55,161 nt of DNA from Nonomuraea antri. GTDB lineage: Bacteria > Actinomycetota > Actinomycetes > Streptosporangiales > Streptosporangiaceae. Shown here one piece after another: positions 30,136 through 38,152 of this stretch. The stretch lies in assembly GCF_013283785.1 (NCBI RefSeq), contig NZ_JABCPZ010000047.1:1-55161 (forward strand), given 5' to 3'. The notes below the pieces were generated by a model that made no database searches, was not told the DNA's origin, and saw nothing but the letters and a program-made list of their open reading frames with translations. A program made the position numbers and the translations under genes. Each line of letters begins with the position of its first letter. Position 1 is the stretch's first letter.

Positions 30136-32904
30136 CTAGCGGTCGGCGAGGCACTCCTCGGCCCGCTGGAGCGCGCGGGCGCGCAGGCCGGCGTCGCCGC
30201 TCAGCCGGTGGCAGCGCATGAAGTGCTCGCGCGCCTCCTCGACCCGGTTCTGGGCCAGGCGCAGGTCTCCGAGGGTGTAGGCGGTCAGCGCCTGGCCGTA
30301 GGTGTCGCCGGTCATGGTGAACAGGTCGCGGCAGTGCTCCAGCATCGCCGCGGCCTCGTCGTGGCGTCCGAGTGCGGCGTAGGCCTCACCCAGCCGCCGC
30401 ATCGTGATCTGCACGCCGGGTCCCCAGCCGAGCTCGCGGCTGCGGGCGATGCTGTCCTCGTAGTGGCGGATCGCCTCCTCGACCTGGCCCATCGCGTAGA
30501 GGGAGATCCCGAGGCCGCGATGCAGGCGTACCGCGTAGTCGCCGAGCCCGCGGGTGGTCGCGACGGCGAGGCCCCGGTGGGAGACGGCGACGCACTGGCG
30601 GTGCTCCCCGGCGCTGATGTGCACGCCCGCGGTGGTGGTGAGGGCGTTGACCAGGCCGTTGGTGTCGCCCAGCGCCTCGAAGCCGGCGACCGCGCGGTCG
30701 AGGAGCGGGCGGGCGGAGTCCAGTTCGCCCTGGATGAGGTGGGACGCGGCCAGCGCGTTCATGGCGTACAGGGCGAGGTGCGGGCTGCCGGGGTCGGCGA
30801 TGATCTCCTGGGCGATCCGCCTGGCCTCGGCAGGACGGCGCCGTTCCAGGCTGATGTCGGCCAGCAGCAGGCCGGTGCGCCGCGCCTGGCCCGGCGCCCG
30901 CGTGAGCAGGGAGGTCAGCACGGCGACGGCCTCGTCGGCGAAGCCGCTCACGGCCAGGAAGGGCGCCAGGTGGTGGCCGAGACCGGCGGCGACCGAGGGC
31001 TCGGCCAGCGTGATCGCGGTCATCAGGGTCTCGCGCTCCGCGTGCAGCCAGTCTCCGTCCGCCGGCCCGGTGGGCGTCCAGGAGTCGGGCGGGATCATGG
31101 CGGGCGGGTGGTCCTGGGCCGCGTCGCGCAGGCGTCGCAGGCACTCGCGGGTGAAGCGGTCGAGTGCCACGGCCCGCCGGGCGGGGTGGTCGTCGGCGTG
31201 TGCGCGCTCGCGGGCGTAGGCCAGCAGCAGGTCGTGCACGCGGTAGCGGCCGCTGTCGTCGGTCGCGACCAGGCCCGCCAGCGTGAGGGTCTCCAGGGCC
31301 TGCTCGGCCTCCTGGTCAGGGCGGTCCATCAGCGCCGCGACGGCCCACTCGGCGGTGCATCGCAGCCCGCTCAGGCCCAGCATCCTGAAGGCCCGGCGGG
31401 CGTCCGCGGCCAGCGCCTCGTAGCTGAGAGCGAAGTGGGTCCTGACGTCCTGACCGCCCAGGGCCAGCTCGTCGAGGGTGCGGGCCGAGGCCAGGCGGTC
31501 GGCCAGGTTGGCCAGGGGCCACGCGGGCCGGGCGGCCAGCCGGGCTCCGGCGACCCTGACGGCCAGCGGCAGGGCGCCGCACGAGCTCACGATCTCCACG
31601 GCCGCGGCGGGTTCCGCGCGGACCCGGTCGCGGCCGGCGATGCGCTCCAGGAGTGCCATCGCCTCGCCGGGCGAGGGCACGGCGAGGCGTACGACGCGGG
31701 CGCCGGGCAAGGCGGGCAGCAGGCCGCGGCTGGTCACCAGGACGGCGCAGCGCGGCGTGCCCGGCAGCAGCGGGATCACCTGCCGTTCGTCGGCCGCGTC
31801 GTCGAGCACGATCAGCATGGACCGGTCGGCCACGGTCGAGCGGTAGAGCGTGGCCCGCTCCTCGGCCGAGTCGGGGATCGACGGCGCGTGCAGCGCCCGC
31901 AGCAGCTCGGCCAGCAGCGCGGCGGGATCGCGCGGAGTGGCGCCGCCGAGCTGCAGGTAGAGCTGCCCGTCGGGGAAGTCGTCGCGCTGGCGGTGCGCGG
32001 CGGTGACGGCCAGGGTGCTCTTGCCCACGCCCGGAGATCCGGTCAGGACGACGACGGCCGGCGCGTGCCCGCCCGTGCCGCACAGGGCGGCGATCCGGTC
32101 CAGCTCGTCCTCGCGGCCGACGAAGTCGGCGATCTCGGCGGGCAGCTGGCAGATCGGGCGGCGGGGCCGCGGCCGCTCGACGTCGTCGGACAGCACCGCC
32201 GCGTGCAGGGCACGCAGCGCCGGTCCCGGCTCGATGCCCAGCTCGGCGACGAGCACGGCGCGGGCCTGGCGGTAGGTGGCCAGCGCCTCGGCGCGCCGTC
32301 CGGCCTGGGAGAGCGCCTCGATGAGCAGCTCCCACGCCCGCTCGCGCATCGGGTGTTCGCTGACGACCGCGCGCATCTCGGTGATGACCTCGACGCGCAG
32401 GCCGAGTGCCAGCCTGGCCTGGGCCCGGCTGTGGCGGGCCTCGGCGAGCTGCTCCTCGAGCTCGGTCAGGGCCGCCGTCATGGTGGACCCCAGCGGGGCG
32501 TCCTCGGCGGGACGTCCGCGCCACAGGCCGATCGCCTGCTCCAGCCACCGCGCCCGGGCGGCCGGGTCGTCCTCGTCCTGGGCCCGGCGGACGTGCTCGC
32601 GGAAGGCTAGCAGGTCGACCTCGTCGGCCCCGGCCCGCAGCTGGTATCCGGATCCCACCGTGAGCAACCGCTCGGCCACTGGAGGGATCCTGCGCAGCTG
32701 GGCGATGTAGGTCTGCAGGTTGGCCACCGCGGAAGGGGGAGGATCGTCCCACACCGCGGCTTCGAGCCGGTCGCGGGAGACGACGGCGCCCGCGTGGAAC
32801 GCGAGCGTCGCGAACACGGCTCGCTGCCTGCCGCTGAGCCGGGCATATCCCCCGTCGCCCAGGCGCACCAGGACAGGACCCAGCACTCCAAACATATGGC
32901 GCAT
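30136..32904 (-). CDS. AfsR-like SARP regulator with NB-ARC and TPR domains
   Basis: 922 residues in the classic AfsR order: OmpR-type winged helix (1-92, LGDGGYARLSGRQRAVFATLAFHAG), bacterial transcriptional activation domain (98-240), STAND/NB-ARC ATPase with Walker A GSPGVGKST (289-297) and Walker B SMLIVLDDA, winged-helix ARC2 part, then about eight TPRs (from residue 600 to the end, e.g. HYEDSIARSRELGWGPGVQI and YGQALTAYTLGDLRLAQN). Such proteins activate secondary-metabolite or secreted-protein genes on direct-repeat sites. ATG at 32904 or 32895. The divergent DUF2690 gene 120 bp away is the nearest possible target; no large biosynthetic cluster is in the window. Confidence 0.94.
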   Translation of the reverse strand: MRHMFGVLGPVLVRLGDGGYARLSGRQRAVFATLAFHAGAVVSRDRLEAAVWDDPPPSAVANLQTYIAQLRRIPPVAERLLTVGSGYQLRAGADEVDLLAFREHVRRAQDEDDPAARARWLEQAIGLWRGRPAEDAPLGSTMTAALTELEEQLAEARHSRAQARLALGLRVEVITEMRAVVSEHPMRERAWELLIEALSQAGRRAEALATYRQARAVLVAELGIEPGPALRALHAAVLSDDVERPRPRRPICQLPAEIADFVGREDELDRIAALCGTGGHAPAVVVLTGSPGVGKSTLAVTAAHRQRDDFPDGQLYLQLGGATPRDPAALLAELLRALHAPSIPDSAEERATLYRSTVADRSMLIVLDDAADERQVIPLLPGTPRCAVLVTSRGLLPALPGARVVRLAVPSPGEAMALLERIAGRDRVRAEPAAAVEIVSSCGALPLAVRVAGARLAARPAWPLANLADRLASARTLDELALGGQDVRTHFALSYEALAADARRAFRMLGLSGLRCTAEWAVAALMDRPDQEAEQALETLTLAGLVATDDSGRYRVHDLLLAYARERAHADDHPARRAVALDRFTRECLRRLRDAAQDHPPAMIPPDSWTPTGPADGDWLHAERETLMTAITLAEPSVAAGLGHHLAPFLAVSGFADEAVAVLTSLLTRAPGQARRTGLLLADISLERRRPAEARRIAQEIIADPGSPHLALYAMNALAASHLIQGELDSARPLLDRAVAGFEALGDTNGLVNALTTTAGVHISAGEHRQCVAVSHRGLAVATTRGLGDYAVRLHRGLGISLYAMGQVEEAIRHYEDSIARSRELGWGPGVQITMRRLGEAYAALGRHDEAAAMLEHCRDLFTMTGDTYGQALTAYTLGDLRLAQNRVEEAREHFMRCHRLSGDAGLRARALQRAEECLADR

Positions 32905-33024
32905 CCGTCCTGACTTTAGGGCAATGCGCGCGTCAGGGTGATCAGAATCTGTTGCGACTTTATGGCGTCTGTATGGACGGATATTCGTAGCCTCCTGGCT
33001 GTCACTCGGACTCGGGAGGTACAG

Positions 33025-33471
33025 ATGCGGAAAACCACGCGTGCGGCGATGACGGCGGGCGCGGCGCTGGGCGCCCTGGCGTTGCTGGTCTCACCCGCGT
33101 ATGCGCACGCCTACGACCACAAGGATCCGTACGCGACGAACTGCGACGAGGGAGCCTCGAAACGGCTCACGGTCCCCATCAAGAACTCGGGCGGCGAGCA
33201 GCTCGGGACGCTCTACCTGTACTGGTCGGCGAAATGCAAGACCAACTGGGTGCAGATCAAGGTCTCATCCCGCGCGACGGGCGTGATCCGCATCTGGACC
33301 GAGGACGGGCGGAGCGACAGCTTCACGTACAAGGCCGGCAACAACGGCTGGCACTGGGGCAACATGCTCTGGGCGCCCGGTATCTGCGTCTGGGGCACCG
33401 CCACGGCCAATCAGGGCTCGGGCAGCGCCAACCAGGGCAAGGGCGCCACTGGAAGAAGTGCCTGCGACTGA
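33025..33471 (+). CDS. Secreted DUF2690-type protein
   Basis: 148 residues. Signal peptide (MRKTTRAAMTAGAALGALAL, cut near residue 28) and a single DUF2690 domain: YDHKDPYATNCDEGASKRLTVPI, LGTLYLYWSAKCKTNWVQIKV, then a Trp/Gly-rich tail ending in Cys-Asp. In actinomycetes this domain is often fused to XRE-type proteins or stands alone as an exported protein of unknown role. ATG is preceded by GGGAGG. Divergent from the SARP activator, with a terminator hairpin 17 nt after the stop. Confidence 0.88.
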   Translation: MRKTTRAAMTAGAALGALALLVSPAYAHAYDHKDPYATNCDEGASKRLTVPIKNSGGEQLGTLYLYWSAKCKTNWVQIKVSSRATGVIRIWTEDGRSDSFTYKAGNNGWHWGNMLWAPGICVWGTATANQGSGSANQGKGATGRSACD

Positions 33472-33487
33472 CGCAGCGCGCTCACGA

Positions 33488-33515
33488 GGGGTCCGCCGCC
33501 GCGGTGGACCCCCTT
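33488..33515 (+). terminator. Intrinsic terminator after the DUF2690 gene
   Basis: GGGGTCC (33488-33494) pairs with GGACCCC (33506-33512), with further partial pairing inside, followed by CTTTG. Just after the stop at 33471. Confidence 0.6.
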
Positions 33516-33633
33516 TGCTCAGTGGGCGTCACCCCCCAGGCCCTCCGCAGCGCGGCGAATTCACCGATCAGAAATCCTCCGTCACGTCGTCAGTCCTGGT
33601 AGCCCCTCGCCACCCGCGGAAGGATTGACGACC

Positions 33634-34641
33634 ATGACCGACGGCAGCCTGCCAGGCGACGACAAGGACGCGTTCATCGCGGCGGCCCGCTCGAAGGACG
33701 CGGCACGGTTCGCGTTCATCACCGAGCGCTACCGGCGTGAGCTGCACGTGCACTGCTACCGGATGCTCGCCCACTACGAGGACGCCCAGGACATGACGCA
33801 GGAGACGTTCCTGCGGGCGTGGAACAAGCGGGAGTCCTTCAAAGGTCACGCCGCGCTGCGGACCTGGCTGTACCGGATCGCGACGAACGCCTGCCTCGAC
33901 TTCCTGGACAAGCGCAACGACCGCGTACCCGTGCCTGCCGAGCTGCCCGGCGCCGGCTCGGAGGTGCACTACCTGCAGCCCTACCCGGACCGGATGCTCC
34001 CGGAGGACCCGCAGGAATCGGTGGTGGCGCGGGAGACGATCGAGCTGGCGTTCATCGTCGCCGTGCAGCATCTGCCGCCGCGGCAGCGGGCGGTGTTCGT
34101 CGTGCGCGACGTCCTCGGCTGGCCTGCGTCGAAGGCCGCCGACGTCCTCGAGCTGACCGTCGCGTCGGTGACCAGCGCGCTGCAGCGGGCGCGCGTCACG
34201 ATGCGCGAGCGGCTGCCCGGCCGCCGCCTCGACTGGCGGAGCCCTGCCACGCACGAGCTGTCGGACGACGAGCGCGGCGTGGTGCGGTCGTACATGGACG
34301 CCCACGAGCGCAACGACCTCGACGGGCTGACGGCCCTGCTGCGCGACGACCTGCGCTTCACGATGCTGCCCGACCCGGGCGCCCTGGTCGTCACGGCCGA
34401 GGACGCGGTGGACGGCTGGGTCTCCAGCGGGCTCTTCCGGCGCGGCTACGACGACTGGCGCTGCATCGCCACGACGGTCAACCGCATGCCCGCCGCCGCG
34501 CTGTACCTGCGCGCCCCCGGCGACCCGGAACACCGGTTGTTCACCATCGCGGTCCTGCGCATCGCCGACGGGAAGATCGCCGAGCTCACCGGATTCGACG
34601 CCACCGACAAACCGTGGCTGGGCCTGCCCGCGACGCTGTGA
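33634..34641 (+). CDS. ECF sigma factor with C-terminal SnoaL-like domain (SigX5/SigG type)
   Basis: 335 residues. Region 2 (FAFITERYRRELHVHCYRML-AHYEDAQDMTQETFLRAW, residues 25-65) and region 4 (LPPRQRAVFVVRDVLGWPASKAADVLELTVASVTSALQRAR, about 145-187) define an ECF sigma-70 factor. A C-terminal NTF2/SnoaL-like domain (about 205-330; SYMDAHERNDLDGLTALLRDDLRFTMLPDPG) replaces a separate anti-sigma factor and regulates activity in cis in related groups. ATG at 33634 has AAGGA about 9 nt upstream. Convergent with the DHFR-like gene. Such loci often pair with small dehydratase/DGPF proteins or DHFR-like enzymes, as here. Confidence 0.92.
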   Translation: MTDGSLPGDDKDAFIAAARSKDAARFAFITERYRRELHVHCYRMLAHYEDAQDMTQETFLRAWNKRESFKGHAALRTWLYRIATNACLDFLDKRNDRVPVPAELPGAGSEVHYLQPYPDRMLPEDPQESVVARETIELAFIVAVQHLPPRQRAVFVVRDVLGWPASKAADVLELTVASVTSALQRARVTMRERLPGRRLDWRSPATHELSDDERGVVRSYMDAHERNDLDGLTALLRDDLRFTMLPDPGALVVTAEDAVDGWVSSGLFRRGYDDWRCIATTVNRMPAAALYLRAPGDPEHRLFTIAVLRIADGKIAELTGFDATDKPWLGLPATL

Positions 34642-34715
34642 CCAGCGCGCGGGCCGGCGTCCTCGTCTTCAGCGAGTCGGTCAGCAGTTCATGCGGGACA
34701 CGAGCAGGGGTTTCC

Positions 34716-35300
34716 TCATCGCCTCGTCTCGTATCGGGTCATCAGCAGGCCGCCGGGAAACGTCCGCGTCTCGACCAGGTTCAGGTTCACCCAGCCGTCC
34801 AGCCTGGTGAAGAACGGCGTGCCGCCGCCCACCAGGACCGGCGCGGTGACCAGCACGTACTCGTCGATCAGTCCGGCACGCATGGCGGCACCGGCGAGCG
34901 TGGCGCCGCCGATGTCCATCGGGCCGCCGTCCCCGGCCTTGAGCCGGGCGATCTCGGCGACCGCGTCTCCGGTGACCAGGCGGGCGTTCCAGTCGACCTG
35001 GCCGATCGTCGACGAGAACACCACCTTCGGCATGTCACACCAGCGGCGCGCGTACTCGATCTCCGCCGGTGTGGCGCCCGGCCGCTTGTCGGCGGTCGGC
35101 CAGTCGGAGCTCATCGTCTCCCACAGCTTGCGCCCGTACAGGGCCAGGCCGGTCGCGGCCACCCGGTCGGACCACCACTGGAACAGCTCGGCGTTCGGTG
35201 ACGCGTCCGGTCCGTCCCCGCCGCTCCAGCCGAGGTCGTCGCCGGGCGCGGCGATGTAGCCGTCCAGGGTCACGTTCATCGCGAAGGTCAGTTTCCGCAT
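34716..35300 (-). CDS. DHFR/RibD C-terminal-like reductase
   Basis: 194-residue protein of the bacterial bifunctional deaminase-reductase C-terminal (dihydrofolate-reductase-like) family: MRKLTFAMNVTLDGYIAAPGDDLGW at the N-terminus, LALYGRKLWETM, MDIGGATLAGAAMRAGLIDEYVLVTAPVLVGGGTPFF. NADPH-binding GGA(T)L is present. Not true DHFR (FolA) or riboflavin RibD; physiological substrates of these stand-alone members are unknown. ATG preceded by AGGAGG. Convergent with the ECF sigma gene. Confidence 0.9.
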   Translation of the reverse strand: MRKLTFAMNVTLDGYIAAPGDDLGWSGGDGPDASPNAELFQWWSDRVAATGLALYGRKLWETMSSDWPTADKRPGATPAEIEYARRWCDMPKVVFSSTIGQVDWNARLVTGDAVAEIARLKAGDGGPMDIGGATLAGAAMRAGLIDEYVLVTAPVLVGGGTPFFTRLDGWVNLNLVETRTFPGGLLMTRYETRR

Positions 35301-35418
35301 CGTGCCAGCCTCCTGTGAGTCGATCTCACTGGTACAGACGGTCGCCGCGCGGAAACCTGATCGGTGCGCGATCCGCGTCCAGAGGAGGTGGGCGATCCCT
35401 CGCGACGCCGGCTCGCGA

Positions 35419-36648
35419 TCAGGCTGTCCGCGGACGGCGGCGGCGGAACCAGTGCCGGTGCCCGCGCACGAAGGTCACCACGAACAGCATCAGGATGCAG
35501 CCTTCGATGAGGATCAGCAGGCCCGCGTCCAGCCCCGGCAGCAGCGGCCCGCCGGTCAGCCCGCCGGCCACGTCGCCCACTGCCCGCAGGAGTCCCGCGA
35601 TCGCGATCGGCGCGGCGAACAGCACGACCGAGGTCAGCGTGATCGTCACTCCCGTCACCAGGAACACCGAGTAGATCCGGGTGGCCCGCCGCTCGTGGAC
35701 GGACAGCTCCGCGGTGGGATCCTGGCCCGGCCCTGGACGTCCGAGCAGCCGGGCCAGTACCCGGTCACGCAGGTGGCCGGCGTAGGCGAGGCCGTCGTCG
35801 AAGAGGTTGCGGGTCCGCAGCAGGTCACGCAGCACGTAGTACAGGTCGGTGCGCATGTAGACCTGGAGCTGGAACGGGATCGTCATCAGCACGGCCACCA
35901 CGAGCGATCGGCACAGCGCCGAAACCAGGCCGGGCAGCGGCAGGTGTGCCACCATCAGCGTCAGCGTCGCCAGGAGGAACACGTCTCCCGCCATGCCCGC
36001 CAGGTAGACGCGGTAGCGCCGCCGCCGGGGCACGCCCCATACCGCGGTCACGTCGGTCTGCACCACGAGATTGTGCAGCCGGGTGCCGAAACCTATGCGT
36101 CCCGGCACGCCCAGCGACCTGGCCGCCACCAGATGCATCATCTCGTGCACGCTCAGCGTGACCGACATCATGACGGTGGCGCCCAGCACCGACAATCCGA
36201 CGTACTCGCTCCAGAAGAAGTGCTCGTAGTGCGGCAGCAGCCCGGGATCGGCGACCAGCGTGAGCACGGCGGCGGCCACGACGAGCACCCACAGCGCCTT
36301 CATCGGCAGGCTGAACATCCACGACACATGCCGGGCCGCCAGGCGGGGGAAGTGCACGCGCGGCACCTCGGTGGCAGGCAGCTTCCTGCCGTCCACCGAG
36401 GCGACGAAGTTCAGGTCCGAGAGCACTTCGACGAGTTCGGCGACGTCGATCTCCACGTCCCGCTCGTCGGCAAGCCGTCGCTCGGCCTCCTCGACCGTCA
36501 GGCCGTCGCCGAGCAGGCGGATGGCCTCGCCGTACTCGGCGGGCAGTTCGACGAACTCGCCGATCTCCGGCCGGCCGACCACGACCACGTCGGGATCGTC
36601 GTCGTCCGGGCGGCTGATCAGCGGGTGGAACTCGACCGCGCCGGTCAC
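35419..36648 (-). CDS. PqqD-like/M50-type membrane metalloprotease of a peptide-maturation locus
   Basis: 409 residues. Residues 30-88 resemble a PqqD/RRE winged helix (ELPAEYGEAIRLLGDGLTVEEAERRLADE then VAELVEVLSDLNFV). Residues 115-400 are polytopic membrane sequence with the M50/site-2-protease zinc motif VHEMMHLVAA (His168, Glu169, His172) and a second motif MRTDLYYVLRDLLRTRNLF, matching the FDGYYxLxDLLGxxNL block of 'putative peptide zinc metalloproteases' (Asp268 as third ligand). It would cut a substrate inside or at the membrane, probably the modified peptide. GTG start overlaps the ThiF-like stop by 4 nt (GTGA), so the two are coupled. Function in leader removal or export is inferred. 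Confidence 0.85.
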   Translation of the reverse strand: MTGAVEFHPLISRPDDDDPDVVVVGRPEIGEFVELPAEYGEAIRLLGDGLTVEEAERRLADERDVEIDVAELVEVLSDLNFVASVDGRKLPATEVPRVHFPRLAARHVSWMFSLPMKALWVLVVAAAVLTLVADPGLLPHYEHFFWSEYVGLSVLGATVMMSVTLSVHEMMHLVAARSLGVPGRIGFGTRLHNLVVQTDVTAVWGVPRRRRYRVYLAGMAGDVFLLATLTLMVAHLPLPGLVSALCRSLVVAVLMTIPFQLQVYMRTDLYYVLRDLLRTRNLFDDGLAYAGHLRDRVLARLLGRPGPGQDPTAELSVHERRATRIYSVFLVTGVTITLTSVVLFAAPIAIAGLLRAVGDVAGGLTGGPLLPGLDAGLLILIEGCILMLFVVTFVRGHRHWFRRRRPRTA

Positions 36649-37739
36649 GACGGGTTCACCGAACAGGCCGGGCAGTCGTCGAAGCGCGGGACCTGGACGT
36701 TGTAGGAGTGATCCCAGACGGCGTAGTTCCAGTGGAAGAGCTGGCCTCGAGCCTGCACCGGCAGCCCGCCCAAGTGGTACATCACATCAAGCGCGCACAG
36801 GTGCCCGCTGACGTTGGCGCTGGCCGCGATCACCGCGTTCGGCCTCTTTTCGGTGAGGGCACGGCCATGCGCGTTCATCTCGCGCTGGTCCTCCTGCCTG
36901 CGCAGGCACACCCAGCAGCCCGTCTCGCCGGGCACGAACGAGCCGACCACAGCCATCGGCCCGGTGTAGAAGCTGACGAACCAGGGCGTGCGCGTGCGGA
37001 GCGCCGCCTCGTTCGTCCAGAACATGATGTCGGGGTCCGGCTCGTCGGCGCACAGGACGAACACGTCGCAGCCTTCCATCAGCTTGACGATGTCGTCGGG
37101 GCCCTCGGCCCTGACCGTGTCTCCGGTGACATCGCACAGGCTGTTCATGGCTCGCAGCCGGGCCACGGCGGTTTCGACCTTGGGCCGGTCGATGTCGGCC
37201 TCGGTGTAGAGCAGCTGGCGGGTGAGGTTGTCCTCCTCGACCACGTCGAAGTCCGCCAGCCGCAGCGCGCCGATGCCGCTGGCGACCAGCCCGGCCGCCA
37301 CCGCGGAACCGGTGCCGCCGACGCCGAGCAGGCTTACCCGAGCCTGCTTCAGCCGAGCCTGGATCTCGTACGGGGAACTGCGCAGGGTGGTGTCGATCCA
37401 GGCGAAGTAGTGACTGGCCGACGCGTACCGGGCGACCTCGCGCTCGGTCAGATCGGCCGGAACGGGGGCACCGGCGTCCTCGACGAACCCGTTGGCGACC
37501 AGGCCGTCGATGACCTCGCGCAGGTCGTCCTCGTCGGCGCCCGGATGGGTCTCGGCGAAGGCTTCGAGAATCTCCTCGACGGTCCGGGTGCCGTCCATCA
37601 GATCGAGCAGCCGGGCGATCGAGCCGTCCTCGTCGTCCTGGATCTCGGCGGAGACCCCCAGTTGCATGAGGCCGATCAGGATGCGGTCCCTCGGCAGGGC
37701 CGTCGGCTGGTGGACACGCTTGACGCGGGGCAGACGCAC
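36645..37739 (-). CDS. E1/ThiF-like adenylyltransferase with N-terminal PqqD/RRE-like domain
   Basis: 364 residues. Residues 15-90 form a PqqD-like leader-binding winged helix (IARLLDLMDGTRTVEEILEAF ... DDLREVIDGLVANGFV). Residues 125-360 are an E1-like ATP-binding fold: SLLGVGGTGSAVAAGL (139-145 loop), D165-V-V-E-E-D-N-L-T-R174-Q, RPKV with Lys187, and a Zn site of two Cys pairs, C275xxC278 and C356xxC359. Relatives (MccB, PaaA, ThiF, MoeB) adenylate a peptide or protein C-terminus. GTG start follows AAAGGGA. It is 77 bp after the 37-residue peptide gene, with a stem-loop between. No YcaO or ubiquitin-like carrier is adjacent, so a RiPP-type peptide substrate is the best reading. Confidence 0.88.
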   Translation of the reverse strand: MRLPRVKRVHQPTALPRDRILIGLMQLGVSAEIQDDEDGSIARLLDLMDGTRTVEEILEAFAETHPGADEDDLREVIDGLVANGFVEDAGAPVPADLTEREVARYASASHYFAWIDTTLRSSPYEIQARLKQARVSLLGVGGTGSAVAAGLVASGIGALRLADFDVVEEDNLTRQLLYTEADIDRPKVETAVARLRAMNSLCDVTGDTVRAEGPDDIVKLMEGCDVFVLCADEPDPDIMFWTNEAALRTRTPWFVSFYTGPMAVVGSFVPGETGCWVCLRRQEDQREMNAHGRALTEKRPNAVIAASANVSGHLCALDVMYHLGGLPVQARGQLFHWNYAVWDHSYNVQVPRFDDCPACSVNPS

Positions 37740-37769
37740 GAGATCCCTTTCGCTGGCTGGACGTGGGAT

Positions 37770-37796
37770 GGCCGGCCAGAATGCGTCTGACCGGCC
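37770..37796 (-). terminator. Stem-loop between peptide gene and ThiF-like gene (attenuator)
   Basis: GGCCGG-C-CAGA (37770-37780) pairs with TCTG-A-CCGGCC (37786-37796) around ATGCG, one mismatch. Located 20 nt after the peptide stop. Partial terminators at this position are common in peptide operons, letting the short precursor be made in excess over its enzymes. Confidence 0.5.
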
Positions 37797-37816
37797 GATG
37801 GAGCACTTACCTACGA

Positions 37817-37930
37817 TCAGCCGTTGAGGCGGGCCACCTGAGTGGTCTCGACCTTCTCAAGTCGCTTGATCTCCAGCTTGACCTTCTTCTTGGGCGAGCT
37901 CTCGTCGACCGGACGTTCGATCTTTTCCAT
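37817..37930 (-). CDS. Candidate RiPP precursor peptide (37 residues)
   Basis: ATG at 37930, preceded by GGAAGGTGGAGG, opens 37 codons to TGA. It starts MEKIERPVDESSPKKK, continues VKLEIKRLEK and ends VETTQVARLNG: a charged, leader-like N-terminal two thirds with Lys-rich core and a short C-terminal TTQVARLNG tail free of Lys/Asp/Glu. It is too short for routine gene callers. It lies immediately upstream of the E1-like and M50 genes, both with PqqD-like domains that usually bind such leaders. The C-terminal Asn-Gly is notable because MccB-type enzymes act on a C-terminal Asn, and E1 enzymes on a C-terminal Gly. An in-frame ATG at 37975 would add 15 residues but has no ribosome-binding site. 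Precursor role is inferred. Confidence 0.75.
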   Translation of the reverse strand: MEKIERPVDESSPKKKVKLEIKRLEKVETTQVARLNG

Positions 37931-38152
37931 GCCTCCACCTTCCTGTGGGGTGAGTGATCGGGCGTTCGAGCACATACGCACGCGCGTCCACTGGCAAGAT
38001 CACAGACGGGGTATGCAGAACGGCTGCAAAAAATCTGCAGTCGCGGATCCGGGGGACGCGAGTGCGGCGAGGAATTCCCGGGTTTCACCCGCCAAGTGAC
38101 CTGCTACCTGGGCGTGACCGAGGTCGAAGAGGCCGTTCGGCCGTGGCGGGTC

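Noticed and set aside
29248..32610. 1120-codon open frame on the plus strand over the amidohydrolase and SARP genes
   Set aside because: Antisense shadow of two clear genes; composition is Arg/Gly/Gln-rich without domains, as expected for high-GC DNA.
30136..33471. SARP gene as pathway-specific activator of a biosynthetic cluster
   Set aside because: No PKS, NRPS or terpene genes are in the window; only the DUF2690 gene is close.
35419..37739. Thiazole/oxazole (TOMM) cluster
   Set aside because: The ThiF-like enzyme fits a cyclodehydratase partner, but there is no YcaO protein or dehydrogenase nearby and the peptide has no Cys and few Ser/Thr in its tail.
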